Positions 9,605 to 17,985 of a stretch of DNA of 64,000 bases are shown here, one piece after another (within the stretch, counting starts at the first letter, position 1; every line of letters begins with the position of its first letter). Both the position numbers and the translations under genes were made by a program. The notes beneath the pieces are model-generated. The model was not told where the DNA came from. It saw only the letters and a list, made by a program, of their open reading frames with translations, and did not search any database. The stretch is taken from positions 248,001 through 312,000 of the forward strand of contig QNUV01000021.1 of the NCBI GenBank assembly GCA_003339645.1, given 5' to 3'. Source of the stretch: Microbacterium arborescens (GTDB lineage Bacteria > Actinomycetota > Actinomycetes > Actinomycetales > Microbacteriaceae).

Positions 9605-10525
9605 TCAGCCCTTCATCCCGCTCGTCGCGATGCCCTCGACGAAGTACTTCTGCCCGAGCAGGAAGATGATCGCGATCGGCACCACCGAGATGACCAGCCC
9701 CGCGAACAGCAGGGCGTAGTTGGTGTCGTACAGGTTGCTCACGAAGCTCTTCAGCCCCAGCTGGATGGTCCACAGGTCGGGGTTGCGCAGGTAGATGAGC
9801 GGACCGAGGTAGTCGTTCCAGGTGTTCACGAACGTCAGGAGCGTGAGGCTCGCGAGCGCCGGCACCGACAGGGGCAGCATGATGCGGCGCCAGATGCCGT
9901 ACTCGCTCAGGCCGTCAAGGCGCGCGGCTTCGGACAGCTCCTCGGGGATGGTCTCGTAGAACTGCTTCATGAGGAACACCCCGAAGGCGCCGAATGCCTG
10001 GATGAGGATGATGGCCCACAGCGTGTTCGACACCTTGACGTTCGACAGCAGGATGAACTGCGGGATCATGTACGACTGCCACGGCACCGCGATCGTGCCG
10101 ATGTAGGCCAGGAACAGCACGTCGCGTCCGGGGAAGCGGATGCGGGCGAAGCCGTAGGCCGCGAACGAGCCGGTCAGCACCTGCAGGAAGGTGACGACGA
10201 CGGCGAGCACGAGCGTGTTGCGGATCCAGGTCAGCATCCCCGACTGGTTCCAGATGTCGACGTAGTTCTGCCAGACGAACGCCTCGGGGATCCACTGGAT
10301 CGGCACCGAGAAGACCTCGTTGGCCGTCTTGAGCGAGCTCATGATCATCCAGAAGAACGGCAGCAGCAGCGCCGCCGCGGCGATGATCAGCGCGATGTAG
10401 CCGACGATGCGTCCGATGCGGCGCAACGGCGACACGGTGTCGGGGCGGTGGCCCTCGGGCAGGCCGTCGGCGGCGATCTTGCGGAGCGCACGGCGGTCGT
10501 CCTGGGGTACGAGAAGATTCGTCAT
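9605..10525 (-). CDS. Sugar ABC importer permease, MalG type (system 1)
   Basis: 306-residue inner permease subunit with six predicted membrane helices and the EAA loop EAARLDG (199-205), which contacts the ATPase. The C-terminus SGMKG is typical of CUT1 systems. The ATG at 10525 overlaps the stop of the MalF-type gene by one base (TGATG). No ATPase gene is in the operon; CUT1 importers of actinobacteria commonly share one MsiK-type ATPase encoded elsewhere. The substrate is inferred as unsaturated pectin-derived oligosaccharide from the GH88 and kdu neighbours. Confidence 0.93.
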   Translation of the reverse strand: MTNLLVPQDDRRALRKIAADGLPEGHRPDTVSPLRRIGRIVGYIALIIAAAALLLPFFWMIMSSLKTANEVFSVPIQWIPEAFVWQNYVDIWNQSGMLTWIRNTLVLAVVVTFLQVLTGSFAAYGFARIRFPGRDVLFLAYIGTIAVPWQSYMIPQFILLSNVKVSNTLWAIILIQAFGAFGVFLMKQFYETIPEELSEAARLDGLSEYGIWRRIMLPLSVPALASLTLLTFVNTWNDYLGPLIYLRNPDLWTIQLGLKSFVSNLYDTNYALLFAGLVISVVPIAIIFLLGQKYFVEGIATSGMKG

Positions 10526-11460
10526 CAGACGTTCCTCCGCTTGTTCCAGATGAACTGGAGGATGGTCACGAGGATGCAGAGGAAGAAGAGCGCCACAGCG
10601 GCCGCGGAGGCGTAGCCGAACTGGTTCTCCTCGAACCCCTTGCGGTAGATGAACTGCGAGATCACGAGCGTCGACTGACCCGGCCCGCCCTCGGTCATGA
10701 CGAGGATCAGGTCGAAGATCTTGAACGAGTTGATCGTGAGCATCACGGTGACGAAGAACATCGTCGGCCGCAGGCACGGGAGCGTGACGTTGACGAAGCG
10801 CTCCCACGCGTTCGCGCCGTCCATGCGAGCAGCCTCGTAGAGCTCGCGCGGCACGGTCTGCAGGCCCGCGAGGAACAGGATCATGTAGTAGCCCATGTCG
10901 CGCCATGTGCTGACGATGACGACGGCGGGCATCGCCCACTCCGACGAGGTGAGCCACCCGGGCGGGTTGGCGATGCCGATCGCGCGGAGGATCTCGTTGA
11001 TCGGTCCGTACTCGGGGCTGAAGAGCAGGTTCCACACCACGGCGATCGCGACGATCGAGGTGATGTAGGGGAAGAACGCGGCGGTGCGGAAGAACGCCAC
11101 CCCCCGCAGCTTGTTGTTCAGCAGCAGCGCGAGACCGAGCGACGCGATGATCGTCAGCGGGATGTGCAGGGCCGCGTAGTAGAGGGTGTTGACGAACGAG
11201 ATGCGGAAGCTCCCGTCGCCGAGCAGCCGCTCGAAATTGTCGAGTCCCACCCAGTTCGCCGTGCCGAAGATGTTCCAGTTCGTCAGCGACATGTAGAAGA
11301 GCGTGACGACCGGCACGAGCGTCAGCAGGGCGAATCCGACGAAGTTCGGCAGGATGAAGCTCCAGCCCAGCAGCGTGTTGCGCAGGGTCAGCTTCGATCT
11401 CCTGCGGCGCTGCGCCGGCTCGGGGCGGCGCGCCTTCGGGGAGGCGGCGGTGGTGGTCAT
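10525..11460 (-). CDS. Sugar ABC importer permease, MalF type (system 1)
   Basis: 311-residue permease partner of the MalG-type protein. After a basic N-terminus (ARRPEPAQRRRRSK) come six membrane helices and the EAA loop LYEAARMDGANAWERF. The region LVISQFIYRKGFEENQFGYASA before the last helix is characteristic of the family. The ATG at 11460 follows a stable 13-bp hairpin that separates it from the binding-protein gene, a common device to lower permease relative to binding-protein output. Confidence 0.93.
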   Translation of the reverse strand: MTTTAASPKARRPEPAQRRRRSKLTLRNTLLGWSFILPNFVGFALLTLVPVVTLFYMSLTNWNIFGTANWVGLDNFERLLGDGSFRISFVNTLYYAALHIPLTIIASLGLALLLNNKLRGVAFFRTAAFFPYITSIVAIAVVWNLLFSPEYGPINEILRAIGIANPPGWLTSSEWAMPAVVIVSTWRDMGYYMILFLAGLQTVPRELYEAARMDGANAWERFVNVTLPCLRPTMFFVTVMLTINSFKIFDLILVMTEGGPGQSTLVISQFIYRKGFEENQFGYASAAAVALFFLCILVTILQFIWNKRRNV

Positions 11461-11489
11461 GGTGTCTCCTGGGGAGGACGGCGGGGGAT

Positions 11490-11520
11490 GCGGCCGGCGC
11501 GGGGATGCCGCGCCGGCCGC
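11490..11520 (-). terminator. Hairpin between binding protein and permease genes
   Basis: Perfect 13-bp stem: GCGGCCGGCGCGG (11490-11502), loop GGATG, CCGCGCCGGCCGC (11508-11520). It lies 34 bases behind the binding-protein stop and 30 bases before the permease start. There is no U-tract, so it more likely protects the upstream mRNA end or attenuates than ends transcription fully. Confidence 0.7.
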
Positions 11521-11553
11521 GGGGCGCCGTCGGTGGGGCGACGGCGCACGGGA

Positions 11554-12837
11554 TCAGTCGAGACCGACCTCGTTGGCGACACGGTCCTCGGCCTCGCTGA
11601 TGGCCTGCTCGACCGGGGTCGAGCCCGACAGGATCGCGCTGTGCATGTCGTTGAGGATGTTCTGGATCGCCGCCGTCTTGTTCGACGTCGGGTTCTCGGG
11701 GTGGACGTCACCCGTCGACCACGCGAACGTCGACAACTCGTCCGTCGGTGCGCCGTCGACGGCGAAGTACGCCTCGGTCACGGCGTCGTTCGACGCGGCC
11801 GGCGTGATGCCGATCTTCGCCAGCTCCTCGGCGGCTTCCAGGCTTGCGGCGTAGGCCAGGAAGTCCTTCGCGGCCTGCACCTTGGCGCCGTCGATGTTGG
11901 CGTTGATCGAGAAGCCGGTCGGGTCGCCGAATGTCACGGGCGTGTTGTCCATGCCCGTGGTCGACGCGTCGAGCTGCGGGATCGGCGCGATGCCCCACTC
12001 GAAGTCGTTGGCCTCACCCGAGGCCTGTTGCGAGATCAGGGTCGCGACGTACCAGGTGCCCATCGGGAGCATCGCGGCCTTCTGCGTGCCGAACTCGCCC
12101 TGATAGGTGAGCTGGTTAGCCGTCGAGGTATTGAAGTCGACCTGCGCACCGGCGTCCTGCAGGGCGAGGACGCGGTCGTAGTAGTCGGCGAAGTAGCCGT
12201 AGTCGCCCGAGAGCACGTCGGTGTCCTCCTGCGCCGAGGCGAAGCCCTGCACGGTCGACTGCCAGCGGTGCTGGTAGGCGCCCTTCGCGACGCCCGCGGT
12301 GGTGATCGCCTCGGCGGCCGCGTCGTAGTCCTCCCACGTCCACGAGCCGTCGGGATACTCCTGCCCCGCTGCGTCGAAGAGCGCCTTGTTGTAGAACAGC
12401 ACCCAGCGGTCCTGGCGGTAGGGCACGCCGTAGGCGGTGCCGTCGACCTCGTACGACGAGGCGCCGCCGACGCCGTCGGGCAGCTCGACGTCGGAGACGT
12501 CCATGAGCTGGCCGCCCTCCTGGAAGGTCGTGACGAACTTCACCTCTTTCTGGGTGATGATGTCGGGTCCGACGCCGGCCGCCAGGTCGGCGGTGACCAG
12601 CGTGTTGTATTCGGCCGCGTCGTACTGCTTGAGCTCGATCGTGACGTCCGGGTTCTTCTCGTGGAAGGCGTCGGCGAGCACCTGGAACTCGGGAGTGGTG
12701 TCGAGGCTCCACCCCGACAGGGTCAGGGTGACGGGGCCGTCGGCGGTCTGGGCGGGCTCGGATCCCCCGCCGCAGGCGGCGAGCGACAGGGTGGCGACGA
12801 CCGCCATTCCCGCCGCGGCTGCGAACTTGCGCTTCAT
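11554..12837 (-). CDS. Extracellular sugar-binding lipoprotein (system 1)
   Basis: 427-residue solute-binding protein of the CUT1 family. A lipoprotein signal runs from MKRKFAAAAG to the lipobox SLAAC with lipidated Cys22, followed by a Gly/Ser linker. The mature part starts VTLTLSGWSLDTTPEFQVLADAF and includes GTWYVATL in the second lobe. It captures oligosaccharides outside the membrane and hands them to the two permeases downstream. The ATG at 12837 overlaps the stop of the DUF2264 gene (ATGA), so binding protein and DUF2264 enzyme are translationally coupled, which is unusual. Confidence 0.94.
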   Translation of the reverse strand: MKRKFAAAAGMAVVATLSLAACGGGSEPAQTADGPVTLTLSGWSLDTTPEFQVLADAFHEKNPDVTIELKQYDAAEYNTLVTADLAAGVGPDIITQKEVKFVTTFQEGGQLMDVSDVELPDGVGGASSYEVDGTAYGVPYRQDRWVLFYNKALFDAAGQEYPDGSWTWEDYDAAAEAITTAGVAKGAYQHRWQSTVQGFASAQEDTDVLSGDYGYFADYYDRVLALQDAGAQVDFNTSTANQLTYQGEFGTQKAAMLPMGTWYVATLISQQASGEANDFEWGIAPIPQLDASTTGMDNTPVTFGDPTGFSINANIDGAKVQAAKDFLAYAASLEAAEELAKIGITPAASNDAVTEAYFAVDGAPTDELSTFAWSTGDVHPENPTSNKTAAIQNILNDMHSAILSGSTPVEQAISEAEDRVANEVGLD

Positions 12838-14852
12838 GCGTGCTGCTCCTTTGCGATTGCGTGCGAGATCCCACGTCGGACCTCGTGGTGCCGAAGCGCC
12901 GGGGCAGGCGGTTCGGAGTCGATGAGACGGCTGACGGTGCGGGCCCCATCGGGCCAGGTGACCGTGACCGTGGCGCCGTCGATGACGACGGCTGCGTGCG
13001 GTGCGCTGTGCTCTCCCCCGGCGAGGTCGAGCAGGGCGACGACGGGCTCGCCGACGCGCACCTCGTGCTCGATGACGGGTACGAGGGTGCGGACGCCGAG
13101 CGGATCCGCGTCGGCGCGCGACACCAGCCCCGCGACGCCGGCCGGGAGGAGTGCCCGGATGCCGCTGCTGCGGCCCCGCGACGCCACCCAGGCTCCGGCG
13201 TCGTCGGTACCACCGACGACCTCGTCTCCCGAGAGCGGCCAGCCCCCGAGGCGCAGGCGCAGCGTTGCGGCATCCTGCCCCGGCGCGAGCGCATCGACGA
13301 CGACGATGCGGACCTCCGACGATGCGCGGACGATCGAGGTGGTCGTGATGGTGCCGACGGATAGGGTCTCTCCGGCCAATCCCGATCCATGACGGTGCGC
13401 GGTGGGGGCCGGGTCGACGAGATGCGCGTCCCACGTCGATGCGGCGATGCCGACGTGCCCCTCCGCGCCGCCCGGGACGCGTACGTCTCGCAGGGTCATC
13501 GCCGTGCGATGCGTCGCACGCCCGTAGCGATCGACGAGGGCGACCGACTGCTCGAGGGGTTCGAGCCAGCCGCGCTCGTCGGTGATCGGCGAGGTGGCTG
13601 TGGAGTAGCCCAGGCGCGCGTAGAGCGGCGAGTCGGTCGTGCGGGCCCCCGGGAGCGCGTGGTCGGTGCCGTGGTTGACGACGCGCACGATGCCGTCGGC
13701 GGTGGTGCCCGACACGATCCAGCCGGGCGAGACGATCGCGCGCAGCACGTCGCCCTGCTCGATCGGCAACGGCTCGGCCGGAGCGGTCCAGACCGGGTGG
13801 TCGGCGGGCAGCAGGAGCCCGAGGAACCCCTTGACCGCCCAGTAGGGAGAGCCCGGGCCCGAGTACGACTGCGCGAGCTCACGCCACGCGCCGTGCCAGC
13901 CCATCGTGAGGATGCCGTCGGCGTCGGGGGCGCCGCGCTCGGCGAAATGCGTCACGATCCGATCGGCCGCGTGGCGCAGGCGTCCCGGGCTGTGCGAGGG
14001 AACGTCCGCGATGACGCCGGCCCAGAACGGGGCGGCCGCAGCGAATCGGTAGATGAGGCTGCGGCCCTGGATGAGGGGCGAGCCGTCACCGCCGACCAGA
14101 GCGAGTGCGTCGTGGAGGAACGCGTCGAGGCGGGCGACGTCGGCGTCATTCCGGTCGCCGGCGAGGCCGGCGGCGCCCGTCATCCGCGCCCACAGGATCG
14201 GATAGACGTGCAACGCCCAACCGACGTAATGGTCGTACGAGCGCTCGTCGCCGTCGGAGAGCCAGCCGCCCTCGCGCACGAACGAGTCGTGACGGGCGAG
14301 GTCGGCGGCGATGTCGTCGGCCGACCACGGCCCGCCGACCGACCGCAGGAACGTCTGCACGACGATGCGGAACCAGACCCAGTTGGTCTGCGGGTAGGTG
14401 TCGTCTCCGACGACGGGAGCGAGGTAGTCGACGACGCGCTGCTGCGTGAGGGCGTCGAGGCGGTCCCAGATCCAGGGACGGGTGAGGTCGAGGACGAGGG
14501 CGATGGATGCCGCCTCGACCTTGGCCTGCGCGTGCTCCTCCATCCGGACCCACCGGTCGGGCGCCTCGGGATCGACGCCCGAGACGATGCCGCGCGAGTA
14601 GTGCGCGATGATCTGGTCGACTCCCTCGCCCCGTGCCCCCGCGATGCGGAAGCCGGCGAGGAGGAAGGTGCGTGCGAAACCCTCGAGCCCGTCGACGGCG
14701 TGTCCGTAGCCGCCTTCGGCACCCGGGAAGTGGATGCGGCCGGCACCGGGCGTCGCGTGACGGCGGGCGGCGTCGAGCAGAGCATCGGCTCGGGCGACCC
14801 AGGCGTCTCGGACCGTCTCGCCGTGGGGCGGGTTCGGGTGCTCGGAAGTCAC
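12834..14852 (-). CDS. DUF2264 domain protein
   Basis: 672-residue protein matching the DUF2264 family: N-terminal all-helical barrel (GLEGFARTFLLAGFRIAGARGEG, PQTNWVWFRIVVQTFLRSVGG, SDGDERSYDHYVGWALHVYPILW) followed by a beta-rich C-terminal half. The fold resembles alpha/alpha-toroid polysaccharide lyases and heparinases; activity of DUF2264 proteins is not well established. No signal peptide, so cytoplasmic. The GTG start at 14852 was chosen because AAGGAG lies 5 bases before it; an in-frame ATG at 14885 would add 11 residues but lacks a ribosome site. First gene of the eleven-gene operon, divergent from a heparinase II/III gene. Probably acts on imported uronate-containing oligosaccharide. 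Confidence 0.85.
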   Translation of the reverse strand: MTSEHPNPPHGETVRDAWVARADALLDAARRHATPGAGRIHFPGAEGGYGHAVDGLEGFARTFLLAGFRIAGARGEGVDQIIAHYSRGIVSGVDPEAPDRWVRMEEHAQAKVEAASIALVLDLTRPWIWDRLDALTQQRVVDYLAPVVGDDTYPQTNWVWFRIVVQTFLRSVGGPWSADDIAADLARHDSFVREGGWLSDGDERSYDHYVGWALHVYPILWARMTGAAGLAGDRNDADVARLDAFLHDALALVGGDGSPLIQGRSLIYRFAAAAPFWAGVIADVPSHSPGRLRHAADRIVTHFAERGAPDADGILTMGWHGAWRELAQSYSGPGSPYWAVKGFLGLLLPADHPVWTAPAEPLPIEQGDVLRAIVSPGWIVSGTTADGIVRVVNHGTDHALPGARTTDSPLYARLGYSTATSPITDERGWLEPLEQSVALVDRYGRATHRTAMTLRDVRVPGGAEGHVGIAASTWDAHLVDPAPTAHRHGSGLAGETLSVGTITTTSIVRASSEVRIVVVDALAPGQDAATLRLRLGGWPLSGDEVVGGTDDAGAWVASRGRSSGIRALLPAGVAGLVSRADADPLGVRTLVPVIEHEVRVGEPVVALLDLAGGEHSAPHAAVVIDGATVTVTWPDGARTVSRLIDSEPPAPALRHHEVRRGISHAIAKEQHA

Positions 14853-14906
14853 CGGTTCTCCTTCGAAGGGCTTCTCGGTCGTCATCGTTGATTGCGACCG
14901 ATTCGG

Positions 14907-14958
14907 AGATTAGCAACCCGTTTCGATCATTGCAAGATTCTCGTCGTTTCCTTATGAT
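14907..14958. promoter_or_regulatory. Divergent promoter pair sharing one -35 box
   Basis: The hexamer TTGCAA at 14930-14935 is its own reverse complement. Rightward it is followed after 17 bases by TATGAT (14953-14958), a near-consensus -10 for the heparinase operon. Leftward it is followed after 17 bases by TAATCT (14912-14907 on the minus strand), a good -10 for the DUF2264 operon. The two promoters would therefore use the same -35 element and compete. The rightward -10 overlaps an ATG at 14954, supporting the GTG at 14990 as the true start of that gene. Confidence 0.65.
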
Positions 14959-14960
14959 CG
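14924..14960. promoter_or_regulatory. Inverted repeat flanking the shared -35 region (candidate operator)
   Basis: CGATCAT (14924-14930) and ATGATCG (14954-14960) form an inverted repeat with a 23-base spacer that overlaps both the shared -35 box and the rightward -10. It is the best candidate site for the DeoR/LacI hybrid regulator encoded second in the rightward operon. Binding is inferred from position only. Confidence 0.45.
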
Positions 14961-14989
14961 TTTCTGATCACTTTGTGCAAAGGAGCCCC

Positions 14990-16873
14990 GTGCAGTGGAA
15001 CATCGTTGGGTTCGCCGGTCCCCTCGCCGCCACGTGCGGCGGCACCCCGGCGCGCCTCCGGCCGCCCGCCGAAGCGCTTCCCGTGCCCGCGGCGGAGCGC
15101 TGGGCTGCGCGGGTCACGCCTGACGTCGGTCGCCGCCTCGTCGACCGCGCGCGTACCGACCTCGACGCGCCGTGGCCGCAGCCCCGCGCAAGTGCCGCCG
15201 CGCGCGTGCATCGAGATGGCGACCGAGACGGATACGAGCAACAGGTCTTCGCTCGCCAGCGACGACTGAGCCGGGCCGTGGTCGCGGCGCTGTCGGACGA
15301 CGATCCGAGATATCTCGACGAGGTCGCCGACGGCGTCTGGCTGCTCTGCGAGCAGTCGACGTGGTGCTGGCCCGCCCACGATGACACCTATACGCGGCGT
15401 GGGTCGGTTCTCGCGACCGTCACCGATCCCTTCCTCGATCTCGGCGCGGGAGAGGTGGTCGGACAGCTCGCGTGGACCGATCACGTGCTCGGGCGCCGGC
15501 TCGACGAGCGATACCCCGGGCTGCGGCAGCGCATCCGGCACGAGGCCCGCACGCGCGTCATCGAGCCGTTCCTCTCGCGACGCGACTGGCACTGGCTCGG
15601 ACTCGACGGGCACGTCCACAACTGGAATCCCTGGATTCACGGGAACGTACTGGTCGCCGGGCTCGTCCTGTGCGAGGAGGGCGTTGAACGCGATCAGCTC
15701 GTCGCCCTGGTGGCACAGGGCCTGGACCGCTACGTCGCCGCGCTGCCGGCAGACGGCGCGATCGACGAGGGATACGCGTACTGGTGGAACGGTGCGTGCC
15801 GGGCGCTCGAGGCTCTCGACCTGCTCGCCTACGCCACCGATGGGGCGTGGGATCCGGTGCCCGAGGTGGAGTCCCTGCGCGCGACGGTCGCGTTCCCCCA
15901 TCGCTCGCACCTCGGCGGCCCGTGGTACGTCAACCTCGCCGACGGCCCGGCCCGTCCCCCGGCCGATCAGCCCTGGCATGCCCTGCACCGGGCGGCTCGC
16001 GCCGTCGGAGACGACGAGGCCCGCCGCCACGCCGTCGCGCAGCACCGCAACGATCTCCCCGCCACCGAGGAAGCCGGGCTCGGTCGCCTGCTGCGCGCCC
16101 TGACGGACGACGCGTGGCTGACCGAGACGCGCGGTTCCAGCCCCCTGCCCGCCGAGGTCTGGCTGCCGTCCACCCAGGTCTGGCTCGCCCGTGGCCACGC
16201 GGGCAGCGCCGCCGGACTCACCATCGTGATGAAGGGCGGCCACAACGACGAGAACCACAACCACAACGACGTCGGCTCGATCATCGTCGCCTCCGACGGC
16301 GTCCCCGTGATCGTCGATGCCGGCCGCCCGACCTACACGGCGCAGACCTTCGGCCCGGACCGATACGACATCTGGACGATGCAGAGCGACTGGCACAGCG
16401 TGCCCCGCATCTCGGGCGCGGCACAGCCGCACGGCACAGCCTTCGCGGCATCCGATCCGGTTCTCGTCCGAACGGATGATATGACCGCGCTGGATCTCGA
16501 GATCGGCGGCGCCTACCCCGCCGGCTCGGTACGCTCGTGGCGACGCCGGGCTGCGCACCACCGCTCGGGACACGTCACGATCGACGACAGCTGGGAAGCC
16601 GCCGGACCGGATACGCAGGTGCGCCTGCTCCTCGCGGGCTCGGTGACGACCGGCGACGGATGGGCTCGCGTGAGACCACTCGACGGCGCAACCCCGGTGC
16701 GGATCACGTGGCCCGCCGGCGCACCGCACACCCTCGTCGTTCGCGAGCTCGACGATCCGATGCTGACCGACGTCTGGGGCGACCGCCTCAGCCGGCTCGC
16801 CGTCGACGTCGACGGTCGTACCGAGCTGCGTGTCACGGTAGAACAGGAACGGAACGAGGACGAGCGACCATGA
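14990..16873 (+). CDS. Heparinase II/III-family protein
   Basis: 627-residue protein with the two-part heparinase II/III layout: an N-terminal alpha/alpha toroid (about 1-360, with HVHNWNPWIHGNVLVAGLVL and DEGYAYWWNGACRALEALDLL) and a C-terminal beta-sandwich. The sandwich holds the family catalytic signature HNDENHNHNDVGS at 418-430 (His418, His423, His425, Asn426). Members are lyases on uronate polymers (PL12, 15, 17, 21). No signal peptide is seen, so it acts in the cytoplasm on imported oligosaccharide. The GTG at 14990 is 4 bases behind AAGGAG. Its stop overlaps the next gene (ATGA). Confidence 0.88.
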   Translation: MQWNIVGFAGPLAATCGGTPARLRPPAEALPVPAAERWAARVTPDVGRRLVDRARTDLDAPWPQPRASAAARVHRDGDRDGYEQQVFARQRRLSRAVVAALSDDDPRYLDEVADGVWLLCEQSTWCWPAHDDTYTRRGSVLATVTDPFLDLGAGEVVGQLAWTDHVLGRRLDERYPGLRQRIRHEARTRVIEPFLSRRDWHWLGLDGHVHNWNPWIHGNVLVAGLVLCEEGVERDQLVALVAQGLDRYVAALPADGAIDEGYAYWWNGACRALEALDLLAYATDGAWDPVPEVESLRATVAFPHRSHLGGPWYVNLADGPARPPADQPWHALHRAARAVGDDEARRHAVAQHRNDLPATEEAGLGRLLRALTDDAWLTETRGSSPLPAEVWLPSTQVWLARGHAGSAAGLTIVMKGGHNDENHNHNDVGSIIVASDGVPVIVDAGRPTYTAQTFGPDRYDIWTMQSDWHSVPRISGAAQPHGTAFAASDPVLVRTDDMTALDLEIGGAYPAGSVRSWRRRAAHHRSGHVTIDDSWEAAGPDTQVRLLLAGSVTTGDGWARVRPLDGATPVRITWPAGAPHTLVVRELDDPMLTDVWGDRLSRLAVDVDGRTELRVTVEQERNEDERP

Positions 16874-17985
16874 CCGACCCCACACCGGCGCTGCTGGCCG
16901 CCGAACGCCGCGCGCACATCCTGGCGACGATGGAGCGCGAGGGCGCCGTCCGCATCTCGCAGCTGACCGAGGAGCTCGGCGCCGCCACCGTGACCCTGCG
17001 ACGCGATCTGGCGCAGATGGAGCAGGAGGGACTGCTTCAGCGCGTGCACGGCGGCGCCATCCCCGCGACCGGGCAGCACGCCCATTCACCGGCGGGCTCG
17101 TCGGGCGCGGAGACCTCGACGGGGTCGATCGCGGTGCTCGTGCCCTCGCTGAACTTCTACTGGCCCGGGGTCGTGCGGGGCATGGAGGCCGCCGCACGTC
17201 GTCACGGTTTGAAAGTCCACCTGCGGGGAGCCTCGTACGAGCTGCAGGATGAGCGCCCCGTCCTCGAGCGTCTCGTCGCGAGCGGCGACATCCGCGGCCT
17301 GATCGTCGCGCCGAACACCGACACCCCGCATTCGCAGGATGTCGTGCAGTGGCTCGCCGAGTGCGGCACCCCGAGCGTCCTGGTCGAGCGCGACGCCATC
17401 GTCCAGCCCGCCGGCGTTCCGGTCGAGGCCGTGACGACCGACCACGCCCTCGGCGCCGTTCTCGCGGCGCGCCACCTCGCGGCGCTCGGGCACCGCAAGG
17501 TCGGGCTGGTGCTCTCTCGCAATTCCCCCACCTCGCGCAAGATCGCCGCCGGATGGCAGGCCGCGTGCGAAGAGCTCGGGCTCACACCCGCCCAGCACAT
17601 CGAGACGACGCTTCCCGACCGCGCGAGCGCGGAGTTCTCCGCTGCGGTCGACACGACGCTGGATCGCGCGCTCGGGAGCGGGGTGACCGCCCTGCTGGTG
17701 CATTCGGACCCCGAGGCGATGGCGTTCGTCGATCTGGCGCTCAACCGCGGAATCTCGGTGCCCGAAGACCTGTCGATCATCGCCTACGACGACGAGGTCG
17801 CCGAACTCTTCACGCCCGCCCTGACCGCCGTCGCCCCACCGCGCGTCAGTGTCGGCGAGACGGCGGTGGAGCTGCTGGTCTCCCGGATGGCCGACCCCGG
17901 TCGCCCCACCCGTCGGGTGATGCTCAACCCGACTCTCGTCGTGCGCGAGTCGACCGTCGCCCCGCGCGCGAAGGACCCGGCGTGA
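16870..17985 (+). CDS. Hybrid transcriptional regulator: DeoR-type HTH with LacI-type sugar sensor
   Basis: 371 residues. The N-terminus is a DeoR winged helix: [21 protein letters not shown] (11-31), [24 protein letters not shown] (about 41-64), where TLRRDL is the DeoR recognition helix and HGGA the usual end. After a Ser/Gly linker, residues from about 84 form a periplasmic-binding-protein sensor as in LacI/GalR ([27 protein letters not shown], then [23 protein letters not shown]). Classical DeoR proteins have a sugar-phosphate-type sensor instead. Translationally coupled on both sides (ATGA, GTGA). Likely regulator of the divergent operons on either side of 14.9 kb. Confidence 0.9.
   Translation: MTDPTPALLAAERRAHILATMEREGAVRISQLTEELGAATVTLRRDLAQMEQEGLLQRVHGGAIPATGQHAHSPAGSSGAETSTGSIAVLVPSLNFYWPGVVRGMEAAARRHGLKVHLRGASYELQDERPVLERLVASGDIRGLIVAPNTDTPHSQDVVQWLAECGTPSVLVERDAIVQPAGVPVEAVTTDHALGAVLAARHLAALGHRKVGLVLSRNSPTSRKIAAGWQAACEELGLTPAQHIETTLPDRASAEFSAAVDTTLDRALGSGVTALLVHSDPEAMAFVDLALNRGISVPEDLSIIAYDDEVAELFTPALTAVAPPRVSVGETAVELLVSRMADPGRPTRRVMLNPTLVVRESTVAPRAKDPA

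Noticed and set aside
15071-15080. GAAGCGCTTC palindrome
   Set aside because: It is inside the heparinase II/III coding region, away from promoters, and is short enough to occur by chance in GC-rich coding DNA.
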